A stretch of DNA of 29,163 bases from an uncultured Flavobacteriales bacterium (GTDB taxonomy: Bacteria; Bacteroidota; Bacteroidia; Palsa-965). Where the stretch lies: NCBI GenBank assembly GCA_937974275.1, contig CALJIF010000089.1, positions 1 to 29,163 on the forward strand, in the 5' to 3' direction. The notes under the pieces are model-generated. The model worked only from the letters and a program-made list of their open reading frames with translations. It made no database searches and was not told where the DNA came from. Shown here one piece after another: positions 7,020 to 14,949 of the stretch (position 1 is its first letter; every line of letters begins with the position of its first letter). A program made the translations under genes and the position numbers.

Positions 7020-7715
7020 CTATTTCTTCAAAATCTGATCGGCGTGGTTTTTCGTATCAACCGCTGTAATGACTTCGTCGATAATGCCTTTTTCATTAAT
7101 AACAAACGTGGTGCGAATGAGTCCGTCGAAAATACGTCCCATAAATTGTTTCTTACCCCACACATCGTAAGCCTTAATAACCTCGTGTTTCGTGTCGGCT
7201 AATAACGGAAACGGCAAGTTGTATTTTTTAGCAAACTTGGCGTGCGATTTGGCATCATCAGCACTTACACCAACCACTTCGTATCCGGCCTTTTGCATGA
7301 ACTTATAGTTATCGCGCAAACTGCATGCTTCAGCAGTACATCCGGGCGTATCGTCTTTCGGATAAAAATACAACACCACTTTTTTACCGGACAGTTGCGC
7401 TAACGAAACTTCCTTTCCGTCTTGCGTTTGTCCTTTAAATGCCGGAGCGGGAAAGCCTGCTTTGAGTTTTGTAGTGTGTGCCTTAAATGGTGCTTTTGCC
7501 GGCGCCGACTTCTTGGGCGCTGCCTTCTTTACTGCTGCTTTGGCAGCAACTTTTTTAACCGGCTTTTTAACCGCAGTTACTTTTACAGCCGCTTTCTTGG
7601 CTCCCGATAGCTTTCGGGATGATTTTGCGGCAGATGCCGATGCTTTTCCGTTCGCTTTTTTAGCAGGTGCTTTACGCACAGGTTTTGACTTTGCAGTCGC
7701 TTTTTTCTTTGCCAT
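7020..7715 (-). CDS. bcp: Bcp-type thiol peroxidase with histone-H1-like N-terminal tail
   Basis: A 231-residue protein. Residues about 82-231 form a complete thioredoxin-dependent peroxiredoxin of the Bcp/PrxQ group, which reduces peroxides using thioredoxin. FYPKDDTPGCTAEAC holds the peroxidatic Cys 126 and a resolving Cys 131 five residues later, as in Bcp; the later Arg in GLIRTTFVI is also in place. Residues 1-80 are a tail with 25 lysines plus many alanines and prolines, like histone H1 or AlgP C-termini. Ordinary Bcp is about 150 residues and has no such tail. The next Met lies well inside the domain, so the tail is part of the gene. The tail could bind DNA and place the enzyme on the nucleoid; this is inference. 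It lies 58 bases downstream of trmN6. Confidence 0.9.
   Translation of the reverse strand: MAKKKATAKSKPVRKAPAKKANGKASASAAKSSRKLSGAKKAAVKVTAVKKPVKKVAAKAAVKKAAPKKSAPAKAPFKAHTTKLKAGFPAPAFKGQTQDGKEVSLAQLSGKKVVLYFYPKDDTPGCTAEACSLRDNYKFMQKAGYEVVGVSADDAKSHAKFAKKYNLPFPLLADTKHEVIKAYDVWGKKQFMGRIFDGLIRTTFVINEKGIIDEVITAVDTKNHADQILKK
7602..7619. repeat. 18-bp near-perfect palindrome inside the peroxiredoxin tail
   Basis: TCCCGATAGCTTTCGGGA has only one mismatched pair. It encodes the residues SRKLSG (33-38), which interrupt the otherwise Lys/Ala-rich tail, as expected for a small in-frame palindromic insertion. From memory, CCCGATAGC/GCTATCGGG palindromes are frequent in Bacteroidota genomes; not verified here. 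Confidence 0.5.
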
Positions 7716-7773
7716 AACAGGTTTTAGGATTACAACACGCGATTGTTATAATTGTTCACGTGTCGGGTATTTT

Positions 7774-8490
7774 TTAAAAATTCAAATAATAGTCCTTCGT
7801 TAACTCTTTGTACTCGTCGGTGTACTTGTGTCTCCCGTCTTGTTCTATGATGAGCGTGCTTTCCGAAACCTGCGCTTTGGCTGTTGCCGAGAATTGCATG
7901 AGCAAACGCTTTTCGGGTTTGTCCGGCGTGGTTTTTACTTTCGTCAGGCGCGTAATGAACAAACCATACCGCCCGGCCAATTCCTGGAATGCAATACCTT
8001 CCTTGGCGGGCAATATGACGCAAAACTTACCCTCTTTGCTTAACAGCTGTGCAGCGCCGCGAATCAATTCTTCATAAGGTAAATACACCGCATGTCGGGC
8101 TGCAGTGCGCGGCGCATCGCCGGCAGGTAATGAATCAACAAAGTATGGAGGATTGCTGACGATTAACTCGTAGCGGTGTTCGGTGCTGTTTTGAAACTCT
8201 TGCAGGGATTGATGCATGACATGAACGCGCTCCTTCCATGGCGACTGACTCACGTTGAATGCCGCTTCCTCCGCGGCTTCGGCATCAATGTCGATGGCGT
8301 CAATTTCAGCACCGCTTTTTTGCGCAAGCATTAACGCAATAACGCCCGTGCCTGTACCAATATCCAACGCGCGACGTACACCGTACGTTTTCACCCAGGC
8401 GCCCAGTAACACCGCGTCGGTGCCCACTTTCATGGCGCAGCGGTCCTGACGAATGATAAACTGTTTAAAAGCAAAGGTGTTGGAGGACAT
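7774..8490 (-). CDS. trmN6: tRNA1(Val) (adenine37-N6)-methyltransferase
   Basis: A 238-residue SAM-dependent methyltransferase that adds a methyl group to N6 of A37 in tRNA1(Val). The start at 8490 is chosen over 8511 because the family begins with a short residue run followed by F-x-F-K-Q-F, seen here as MSSNTFAFKQFIIRQDRC. The SAM-binding glycine loop is LDIGTGTGVIAL (residues 42-53), the acidic residue after strand 2 is in IDAIDID, and the catalytic NPPY is at 113-116. RCAMKVGTDAVLLGAW near the start is a strong family signature. It lies 46 bases after rimM on the same strand and is probably read together with rimM and the peroxiredoxin gene downstream. Confidence 0.9.
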   Translation of the reverse strand: MSSNTFAFKQFIIRQDRCAMKVGTDAVLLGAWVKTYGVRRALDIGTGTGVIALMLAQKSGAEIDAIDIDAEAAEEAAFNVSQSPWKERVHVMHQSLQEFQNSTEHRYELIVSNPPYFVDSLPAGDAPRTAARHAVYLPYEELIRGAAQLLSKEGKFCVILPAKEGIAFQELAGRYGLFITRLTKVKTTPDKPEKRLLMQFSATAKAQVSESTLIIEQDGRHKYTDEYKELTKDYYLNF

Positions 8491-8536
8491 AATGGCACCG
8501 TTGATTCGCAACGTATGTGTAAGTTACGAAAACTTC

Positions 8537-9091
8537 TTACATGCCGTCATTCTGCGCCGAATCGTCGTTCAGGTACAAACCGATTAATCCTTCCGGCGTG
8601 TTTACGTACATTTTCCTTTCGGTGCGATCTACGCGTTGCAAAACGCCATCCGCAAGAGGCACCAACACTTCTTTATAACCGTTTTTAGCAATTACCACAG
8701 GCTGCATCAAACGATCCATCACTTCACTAATAATACCAACGGGTCCGTATTGTGCATCAATCAGTTCAAAACCGCGCACTTCATGGAAATAGAAATGCTG
8801 ATCATCCAGTTGCGGTAAAACACTTAACGGCAACCAGCACGTTGAACCAATGTATTCTTTGGCTGCAAAAAGTTCGTCGATGCCCTCAATTTTAACGGTC
8901 AACTGATCCTCGCGCAGGTTCGTTTTAGTAATGAAGAAAGGAGTCAGTGCTCCGTTTACTTCCAGCAAAACAGCATCTAATTTGGCGTAGCGTTGCGGAT
9001 TGTCGGCATCCAGCTGAATAACGAGTTCTCCCTGAGTTCCAACGGTGCGTTTAACGTACCCGAGAATAAAATGATCTTCCTTTCGAAGCAT
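8537..9091 (-). CDS. rimM: 16S rRNA processing / 30S maturation factor RimM
   Basis: A 184-residue product from the ATG at 9091; the longer frame from 9127 would run into the terminator poly-T and adds an unlikely sequence. The N-terminal RimM barrel (residues 6-85) begins ILGYVKRTVGTQGELVIQL and includes LFAAKEYIGSTCWLP, and the C-terminal PRC-barrel (about 93-170) includes FYFHEVRGFELID and EVLVPLADGVLQRVD. RimM binds ribosomal protein S19 and helps mature the 30S head. Its location directly after rpsP is the usual bacterial order, although a terminator lies between them here. A perfect TAnnTTTG motif ends four bases before the start codon. Confidence 0.9.
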   Translation of the reverse strand: MLRKEDHFILGYVKRTVGTQGELVIQLDADNPQRYAKLDAVLLEVNGALTPFFITKTNLREDQLTVKIEGIDELFAAKEYIGSTCWLPLSVLPQLDDQHFYFHEVRGFELIDAQYGPVGIISEVMDRLMQPVVIAKNGYKEVLVPLADGVLQRVDRTERKMYVNTPEGLIGLYLNDDSAQNDGM

Positions 9092-9094
9092 GTG

Positions 9095-9102
9095 CAAATG
9101 TA
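9095..9102 (-). promoter_or_regulatory. Possible -7 promoter element for rimM
   Basis: Read on the minus strand this is TACATTTG, a full match to the Bacteroidota -7 consensus TAnnTTTG. It lies between the rpsP terminator and the rimM ATG, so a transcript from it would have almost no leader. No convincing -33 element is present at the expected distance. Confidence 0.25.
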
Positions 9103-9113
9103 CGTGTAATGGT

Positions 9114-9144
9114 AAAAAAAAAGCCATCCTTGCGGACGGCTTTT
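9114..9144 (-). terminator. Rho-independent terminator after rpsP
   Basis: On the minus strand GCCGTCC-GCAA-GGATGGC forms a seven-pair stem with one G-U pair and is followed by nine T residues (9122 down to 9114). The G-U pair would be an A-C mismatch on the plus strand, so the structure favours minus-strand transcripts leaving rpsP. Confidence 0.85.
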
Positions 9145-9162
9145 GTATGCATGAAGCGGATA

Positions 9163-9684
9163 TTATCCGTTGTTCTCTGTGTTTTCTGCAGTTTCCTCAG
9201 CAGGAGCAGCAGTTTCTTCAGCAACCGGGTTTGCTTTAGCAGCAATCTTAGCAGCTTTAGCTTCTTTAGCAGCAGTTTCAGCTTTCAAACGAGCAGCAGC
9301 TTCAGACTTTTCAGCAGAGCTCAAACGGTCTTTTTTACCTTCGATTTTCGCTGATTTGTCCTCTAACCACTTCGCCAATTTTGCATCAGCTTGTTCCTGA
9401 GTCATTGCACCTTTTGCAACACCACGGTGCAAGTGGTAACGGTACATGATACCGCGGTAAGAAAGGATAGCACGGCACGTATCAGTTGGCTGTGCACCAT
9501 TTTTCACCCATTCAAAAGCGCGATCGAAATCGATATCGATCGTTGCAGGATTCGTGTTCGGATTGTAAGTGCCTATCTTCTCAATAAACTTCCCATCACG
9601 TGGGGCACGACTGTCCGCTACAACGATGTGGAAGAAAGCATAACCTTTCTTACCGTGGCGCTGTAATCTAATTTTTGCAGGCAT
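9163..9684 (-). CDS. rpsP: 30S ribosomal protein bS16 with long C-terminal extension
   Basis: A 173-residue product. Residues 1-85 are a typical bS16: MPAKIRLQRHGKKGYAFFHI, then VVADSRAPRDGKFIEKIGTYNP and a WVKNGAQPTDT segment. Beyond it comes an 85-90 residue tail rich in Ala, Lys and Glu, including a likely long helix (SSAEKSEAAARLKAETAAKE) and an acidic end. The E. coli protein is about 80 residues; long tails of this sort are common for bS16 in Bacteroidota. It is required for 30S assembly. A promoter match lies just upstream and a strong terminator directly downstream, so it may be largely monocistronic. Confidence 0.95.
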   Translation of the reverse strand: MPAKIRLQRHGKKGYAFFHIVVADSRAPRDGKFIEKIGTYNPNTNPATIDIDFDRAFEWVKNGAQPTDTCRAILSYRGIMYRYHLHRGVAKGAMTQEQADAKLAKWLEDKSAKIEGKKDRLSSAEKSEAAARLKAETAAKEAKAAKIAAKANPVAEETAAPAEETAENTENNG

Positions 9685-9718
9685 TGTCTAATTGTTTTTT
9701 GGTTAATAAATTGGACGG

Positions 9719-9748
9719 CAAAAATAGACAAAATCCTGATTACTGCAA
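9719..9748 (-). promoter_or_regulatory. Predicted Bacteroidota-type promoter for rpsP
   Basis: Minus-strand TATTTTTG (plus 9719-9726) matches the TAnnTTTG -7 element and a TTG (plus 9746-9748) lies 19 bases upstream, the spacing known for the sigma-A consensus of this phylum. The predicted start of transcription is near 9712, giving a leader of roughly 28 bases. Confidence 0.45.
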
Positions 9749-9854
9749 CATTAGTAACAAAAAAGGTGCGTTTTTCGATCCCGGAATAGGAGAAAATAGC
9801 CTAACTACTCATCTACCCAATCAATTTGTAGTATCCGACCCAATGCGAAATGGT

Positions 9855-9862
9855 TAGTTTTG
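9855..9862 (+). promoter_or_regulatory. Possible -7 promoter element for dapB
   Basis: TAGTTTTG is a full match to TAnnTTTG, 26 bases before the dapB ATG. The nearest upstream TTTG (9825-9828) is 26 bases away rather than the usual 19, so the promoter call is weak. Confidence 0.3.
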
Positions 9863-9888
9863 CCGAAAGTTTAATACTAAAACTTACC

Positions 9889-10620
9889 ATGAAAATCGCC
9901 TTAATCGGTTACGGGAAAATGGGTAAAACCATTGAGGACATTGCTGTTTCCCGCGGCCATGAAATCGTACTGAAAATTACTTCGTCCAATGCCGGCGATT
10001 TAAACGCTTCCAACTTGCAAAAAGCGGATGTGGCGATTGAATTTTCCCGACCGGATCTGGTACTGAATCACCTCGACATATGCAGAAATGCGGAAATTCC
10101 TGTGGTTTGCGGCACAACGGGTTGGATTAAAGAATTGGCCAACGAGCAAGAAAAGTTCAACGCAAAAGGAGCATTATTTTATGCATCGAACTTTAGTCTC
10201 GGCGTGAATATTTTCTTTCAAATTAATAAGCAACTGGCGCGAATGATGGCCGGGCACAGTGATTACAGCGCCATGGTGGAAGAAATTCATCACATACATA
10301 AACTCGATTCTCCTTCGGGCACAGGAATTACGCTGGCGCAAGGCATCATCGGTGAACATCCCAACTACCAATCCTATCACGATTATCCGAATCAATTGGA
10401 AGGCGAAGTTCCGGCACATACACTGCCTATCGTTTCCAAACGAATTGGTGAAGTACCGGGAACACACAGCATTCGCTGGGAATCGCCGGTGGATCAAATC
10501 ACCATTACTCACGAAGCTTTCGGTCGACAAGGTTTTGCTTTGGGTGCAGTTATTGCTGCTGAATGGATGAAAGACAAAAAAGGCGTTTACGGAATGGAGG
10601 ATTTGCTCCGCTTATCCTGA
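9889..10620 (+). CDS. dapB: 4-hydroxy-tetrahydrodipicolinate reductase
   Basis: A 243-residue product; the ATG at 9889 places the nucleotide-binding motif at its proper distance (MKIALIGYGKMGKTIE), while the ATG at 9850 only adds a non-conserved leader. DapB reduces the dapA product with NAD(P)H on the way to diaminopimelate and lysine. Visible motifs are the G-x-G-x-M-G loop, CGTTGW (74-79), YASNFSLGVN, and the catalytic/substrate loop EEIHHIHKLDSPSGTG with His 134, His 135, Lys 138 and Asp 140. It heads the plus-strand run and lies 81 bases before the first signal peptidase gene. The dapB-lepB-wbqC neighbourhood is, as I recall, common in Bacteroidota. Confidence 0.95.
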   Translation: MKIALIGYGKMGKTIEDIAVSRGHEIVLKITSSNAGDLNASNLQKADVAIEFSRPDLVLNHLDICRNAEIPVVCGTTGWIKELANEQEKFNAKGALFYASNFSLGVNIFFQINKQLARMMAGHSDYSAMVEEIHHIHKLDSPSGTGITLAQGIIGEHPNYQSYHDYPNQLEGEVPAHTLPIVSKRIGEVPGTHSIRWESPVDQITITHEAFGRQGFALGAVIAAEWMKDKKGVYGMEDLLRLS

Positions 10621-10701
10621 AGCCTGCGCGCTTAACCATAATTAACGAACAATGCACCAAAAACCGCGTATCTTTCCACACAAATAACAACGTATTTATA
10701 C

Positions 10702-12324
10702 ATGAGTTGGTTTCTTTTATTCAGCATTTTACCCGCACTCGCCGGACTTTATAAAATTTTTGAAAAGGCGGGAATTCCGGGTTGGAAAGCGCTGGTTCCT
10801 GTTTACAATTTTGTGGTTTGGATAAAACTGGTGAAAGCCCCATGGTGGTGGATTTTCCTGGTAATCATCCCTACGGTAGGATTCTTCATGCTGGCGATAT
10901 TAATCGTGATGTTGTCCAATCATTTAGGAAAAAGAAAATTCACCGATCACGTTTTTGCGGTGTTGGGCTATTTCATTTGGTTACCGATGAACGGATTTTC
11001 CAAAGATGTAAAATGGGTAGGACCACCACCCGAAGTGAAGGACAAACCAATGGTGAAAGAATGGGGCGAAGCCATAGTATTTGCAGTGGTTGCAGCCACT
11101 TTGATTCGTACATTTTTCTTTGAAGCTTTCGTCATTCCGACTTCGTCCATGGAAGGTTCCTTATTGGTAGGCGATTATCTTTTTGTAAGCAAAATGTCGT
11201 ATGGTCCGAAAGTGCCGTCAATGCCTCTGACTGTGCCGTTTACACACAATACGCTTCCGGTAATTGATGATAAAAAATCGTATGTGGATTGGGTAGAATT
11301 GCCTTATCTGCGCTTACCGGGCTTTGGAAAAGTAGAACGCAATGATATTGTAGTATTCAATTTTCCTGAAGGTGATACGGTGTATAAAAGCGCGCGTGAT
11401 CAAAGTTATTATGCTGTAATTCGCAATCAGTCGTTAGAAAGCGGAGTACCGGAAAGTGAAATTCGTAAACGATTAATTGATAATGATGAATTATTGGTTC
11501 ATCCTATTGATAAAGAAGACAATTACGTAAAACGCTGTGTGGCTATTGCAGGCGATGAATTTCAAATCATCAACAATCAATTAAAAGTAAACGGTCAGCC
11601 GGCATACGAACCGAAAGAACTACAATTCAGTTATTTCTTAGGTCAGGCTGTAAATACTGATGAATTGGGCGCAATGGGCATCGAGGCTTATCCTACGATG
11701 AACGGTACAATTGCGATGTTGAGTAAGCTTGAAATGGAGTTGTTGATCAAGCGTGGCATCAACTGTTTCCCGCTAACGGATAGTGTGCGTGTTAATGCGC
11801 CTGTAGAACCAAAAGATTTCGCGCTGTTTCCGCATCAACCTAAAAACTTCCGTTGGACACGTGACAATTACGGTCCTGTTCGTGTTCCGAAAAAAGGTGC
11901 GACAGTTCAGCTGACTGTTGATACGTTGCCATTGTACGAGCGCATTATCCGTGTGTACGAGGGAAATACATTGGAAGTGAAAAACGGAATTATTTTAATT
12001 AATGGACAACCTGCAACTTCGTATACTTTTAAACAAGATTATTATTTCATGATGGGTGATAACCGTCACAATTCGTTGGACTCTCGTTACTGGGGCTTTG
12101 TGCCGGAAACACACATTGTAGGAAAACCGGTATTCATCTGGAATTCCCGCAGTCAGTATACAGGTTTCCGAACCGAACGAATGATGACGTTGGTGAACAA
12201 AGAAGGTTTGTCTAAGTCGTATTTATGGTTTGTTGTTTTCGGTGTTGCAGCTTCAATTGGTTATTCGCAATGGAAGAATCGCAAGAAGAAAACAGTAAAA
12301 CCGGGATTGAAACCGCGTAAATAA
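10702..12324 (+). CDS. lepB: Signal peptidase I (first of two tandem copies), N-terminally extended
   Basis: A 540-residue membrane protease that cleaves Sec signal peptides. Residues 1-105 are an extra N-terminal membrane region (LYKIFEKAGIPGWKALVPVY, then two or three hydrophobic spans) resembling the DUF5684-type domain. The catalytic part starts near residue 120: a transmembrane helix, then FVIPTSSMEGSLL with nucleophile Ser 149, NYVKRCVAIAGD with general base Lys 277, and box E MGDNRHNSLDSR (451-461). A stretch of about 165 residues separates the Lys box from box E, longer than in E. coli. A C-terminal hydrophobic helix (about 507-520) precedes a basic tail. The stop is four bases before the second copy. 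Confidence 0.93.
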   Translation: MSWFLLFSILPALAGLYKIFEKAGIPGWKALVPVYNFVVWIKLVKAPWWWIFLVIIPTVGFFMLAILIVMLSNHLGKRKFTDHVFAVLGYFIWLPMNGFSKDVKWVGPPPEVKDKPMVKEWGEAIVFAVVAATLIRTFFFEAFVIPTSSMEGSLLVGDYLFVSKMSYGPKVPSMPLTVPFTHNTLPVIDDKKSYVDWVELPYLRLPGFGKVERNDIVVFNFPEGDTVYKSARDQSYYAVIRNQSLESGVPESEIRKRLIDNDELLVHPIDKEDNYVKRCVAIAGDEFQIINNQLKVNGQPAYEPKELQFSYFLGQAVNTDELGAMGIEAYPTMNGTIAMLSKLEMELLIKRGINCFPLTDSVRVNAPVEPKDFALFPHQPKNFRWTRDNYGPVRVPKKGATVQLTVDTLPLYERIIRVYEGNTLEVKNGIILINGQPATSYTFKQDYYFMMGDNRHNSLDSRYWGFVPETHIVGKPVFIWNSRSQYTGFRTERMMTLVNKEGLSKSYLWFVVFGVAASIGYSQWKNRKKKTVKPGLKPRK

Positions 12325-12328
12325 TTCC

Positions 12329-13525
12329 ATGGAAGATCCGCAAGTTCCGGAACCTGATCACGATAACAATCGGGATGATGCAACACCTGGACAACACGAG
12401 TTGGATCAGGTGCAGGATGCTGCGGAAATGAACGAAGTAGTTCCGGTAGTTCCGAAAAAGCGGAAACCCATTTGGAGAGAATGGTTGGAAGCGTTGGCAT
12501 TCGCGTTCATCGGAGTGCTGATATTAAAAACATTTTTTTTCGAGCCCTTTGCCATTCCTTCCGACAGTATGGAAAAATCCTTGCTGGCGGGCGATTATGT
12601 GGTGGTGAACAAATTGGCATACGGAGCGCGAATTCCGATGACGCCATTAAGTATTCCATTCTCGCATCAGGATGTATTGGGGCTAAAAGCATATACCACA
12701 TGGTTTACGCTTCCTTACATGCGTGTGCCCGGATACAGCGATGTGAAACGTAATGATATCATCGTATTTAACTTTCCTGCTGAAGAAGAATTTCCCATTG
12801 AAGGACATACTGCGGATCATCCGCCGGATCATAAAACTCATTTTATTAAACGTTGTATCGGACTGCCGGGTGATACCCTGCAACTCGTAGATGGAGAAGT
12901 GATGATTAATGGGAAAGCCGTGGAAAGTCCGTCACTGGCCATGTTTGGCTACACCATTAAAATTGACAGTGCGAAACGCGACAGCCTGAATCTGGATAAT
13001 ATCGGAATGGCGCGGGAAAGTTATCAGGGTCGAAACATGATGATTTCTGTTTCCATGATGAAAGTAACCGCAGATAGTATTCGACGATTGCCATTTGTAA
13101 TTTCGGTTGATCGTGAACTTTCCAAATCGGGAGCTCACGATGATCAATTGCATCCGCGAAATGAGATTTTCCCCTGGAATCTCGATCAATACGGACCGCT
13201 TATTGTTCCGAAAGAAGGCATGACGGTTTCCTTGCATCCGGATACGTTATCGCTGTATGAGGACATTATTGTCAACTACGAACATCATAAACTGGAAGTC
13301 ATCGGAGACTCGGTATATATTGATGATAAGCTCACGAAAAACTACACGTTTACGATGAACTATTATTTCGTGATGGGCGACAATCGTCACTACTCCATGG
13401 ATTCCAGATATTGGGGCTTTGTACCCGAAGATCACATCGTAGGAAGAGCGAGTCTGATATTGTTTTCATACGATAAAAAAGAAGGCGGCGTTCGCTGGGG
13501 CCGTATGTTCAGTGCCATACAATGA
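12329..13525 (+). CDS. lepB: Signal peptidase I (second tandem copy)
   Basis: A 398-residue product with a full catalytic set: FAIPSDSMEKSLL (nucleophile Ser 80), HFIKRCIGLPGD (Lys 174) and MGDNRHYSMDSRYWGF (349-363). One transmembrane helix (about 53-68) precedes the serine, and the first 45 residues are acidic and probably cytoplasmic. It lacks the extra N-terminal membrane domain and the C-terminal helix of its upstream neighbour, and the two differ clearly in the region between Lys and box E, so this is an old duplication. The gap of four bases, and the ATGA overlap with the next gene, suggest translational coupling. The two enzymes may divide substrates. Confidence 0.93.
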   Translation: MEDPQVPEPDHDNNRDDATPGQHELDQVQDAAEMNEVVPVVPKKRKPIWREWLEALAFAFIGVLILKTFFFEPFAIPSDSMEKSLLAGDYVVVNKLAYGARIPMTPLSIPFSHQDVLGLKAYTTWFTLPYMRVPGYSDVKRNDIIVFNFPAEEEFPIEGHTADHPPDHKTHFIKRCIGLPGDTLQLVDGEVMINGKAVESPSLAMFGYTIKIDSAKRDSLNLDNIGMARESYQGRNMMISVSMMKVTADSIRRLPFVISVDRELSKSGAHDDQLHPRNEIFPWNLDQYGPLIVPKEGMTVSLHPDTLSLYEDIIVNYEHHKLEVIGDSVYIDDKLTKNYTFTMNYYFVMGDNRHYSMDSRYWGFVPEDHIVGRASLILFSYDKKEGGVRWGRMFSAIQ

Positions 13526-14307
13526 ACGAGATCGTCGCACAATTTTCTGACCTGAATTTTATATTGCTCTTGCTGGCTGCATTTGTAGCGGGTTTCATCG
13601 ATTCCATTGTAGGCGGCGGCGGACTCATTCAATTGCCCGCATTTTTTCTGGCATTTCCAACGCTTCCCGTAGCAACTGTGTTAGGTTCCAATAAGTTTGC
13701 TGCATTTTTAGGCACATCTGCTGCAACGGTGCAGTATTTGCGTAAAACAGAAGTCAATTATAAAGCCACTTTACCGGCAATAGTAACCGCGCTTATATTT
13801 TCTGTTTTGGGTGCGAAACTGATTTTATGGTTTGATAAAGAACTCATCAAACCGGTGATTCTTGTATTATTAATTACGGTTGCATCGTACACGTTTTTCA
13901 GAAAACAAAGCGGTATAACAACTTCAACACCGCGAATAAAATATGTCATTCCGCTTTCGTTGCTTACCGGAGCGGTGCTGGGTTTGTACGACGGCTTTTT
14001 CGGTCCCGGAACCGGCACATTTCTGATTATCATTTTCGTTTCCGTGTTTCAACTCAATTTCATGCACGCCGCAGTAAGTGCTAAATTGGTGAATGTGGCA
14101 ACCAACTTTGCTGCGCTTGCACTATTCATGTACAATGGCGTTATTCGGTTTGATATTGCCATTCCATTAGCAGTGTTGAATATTTCAGGTTCATTGCTGG
14201 GTGCACGTTTGGCATTGCAAAAAGGAAGTGAATTCATCCGTATTTTATTCTTAGTCATCGTTACACTGATGATTCTTCGTTTTGCTTACGATGTATTATT
14301 CTCATGA
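13522..14307 (+). CDS. TauE/SafE family membrane transporter
   Basis: A 261-residue integral membrane protein with about eight hydrophobic helices. The two family repeats are visible: AGFIDSIVGGGGLIQLPAF in the first half, with LGSNKFAAFLGT after it, and GAVLGLYDGFFGPGTGTFLI with SAKLVNVATNFAAL in the second. Members export sulfite, sulfoacetate or other small organosulfur anions across the inner membrane; the substrate here cannot be read from the sequence. It overlaps both neighbours by ATGA, so it belongs to the lepB-wbqC transcription unit. Confidence 0.9.
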   Translation: MNEIVAQFSDLNFILLLLAAFVAGFIDSIVGGGGLIQLPAFFLAFPTLPVATVLGSNKFAAFLGTSAATVQYLRKTEVNYKATLPAIVTALIFSVLGAKLILWFDKELIKPVILVLLITVASYTFFRKQSGITTSTPRIKYVIPLSLLTGAVLGLYDGFFGPGTGTFLIIIFVSVFQLNFMHAAVSAKLVNVATNFAALALFMYNGVIRFDIAIPLAVLNISGSLLGARLALQKGSEFIRILFLVIVTLMILRFAYDVLFS

Positions 14308-14912
14308 TTGCGACAACTCCTCTCCCGCTCTGTTACTTGCCACCGGTAATTTGGTTTCGGCAGGCTTTGCAGCAAGAAAATGTTGTGGTTGATGCCCATG
14401 AACATTTCATCAAACAAACGTGGAGAAATCGCCTTCAAATAGTTGGTGCCAATGGTATTCTAAATCTGATCATTCCGGTTGTACACGATCGTGATGCACG
14501 TGCTATGGGCAACATACGAATTGAATATAAAGACGACTGGCGCCGTCAACACCGTCATGCCATTCAATCCGCATATGGCAATACGCCCTTTTTCGAATAT
14601 TACAGCGAATCGCTTTTTGCGTTTTATGAAGGCAACCGATTCGAGTTGTTAAGCCAATTTAACCTTGCGCTATCGCATTGGTGTTTCAAAATGCTAAAAA
14701 CACAGGTCACCATTGGTAAAACCGAAGACTTTGTTCCTTATTCTGAAAACGATTTTCGACTGCTTATCTCGCCAAAATCGAATTGGCCTCAGCAACAGCA
14801 CTACCAGCGGTATATCCAGCCCTTTGAACATAAATTCGGATTTGTGCCCAATTGCAGTATAATCGATGCGCTATTTTGTTGCGGGCCCGAAACGATAAAA
14901 AATTTAAGTTAG
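14304..14912 (+). CDS. WbqC-like family protein
   Basis: A 202-residue cytoplasmic protein with the WbqC opening PLCYLPPVIWFRQAL and later conserved segments: QTWRNRLQIVGANG, LIIPVV, DWRRQHRHAIQSAYGNTPFFEYY. The family was named from O-antigen clusters and its reaction is not established. In Bacteroidota it recurs beside lepB, which suggests a link to the cell envelope. It overlaps the transporter gene by four bases and ends 37 bases before the TonB-dependent receptor. Many polar side chains and two C-terminal cysteines (LFCCGPE) are present. Confidence 0.85.
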   Translation: MIATTPLPLCYLPPVIWFRQALQQENVVVDAHEHFIKQTWRNRLQIVGANGILNLIIPVVHDRDARAMGNIRIEYKDDWRRQHRHAIQSAYGNTPFFEYYSESLFAFYEGNRFELLSQFNLALSHWCFKMLKTQVTIGKTEDFVPYSENDFRLLISPKSNWPQQQHYQRYIQPFEHKFGFVPNCSIIDALFCCGPETIKNLS

Positions 14913-14949
14913 CTGTAACTTTCTCGCAATTCAACCGTCTTGGTGGCGT

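Noticed and set aside
7422..7803. Plus-strand ORFs antisense to the peroxiredoxin tail
   Set aside because: They are produced by the low-complexity lysine/alanine codons of the minus-strand gene and have no start context or recognisable domain.
9109..9400. Plus-strand serine- and alanine-rich ORFs over rpsP
   Set aside because: They mirror the repetitive Ala/Lys/Glu codons of the bS16 tail and are overlapped by a well-supported minus-strand gene.
9850..9888. Upstream ATG start of dapB
   Set aside because: The extra 13 residues come before the conserved nucleotide-binding start, and the likely -7 promoter element lies inside this stretch.
10702..13525. One signal peptidase gene split by a frameshift
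   Set aside because: Both ORFs contain their own membrane helix, Ser, Lys and box E motifs, so they are two full genes.
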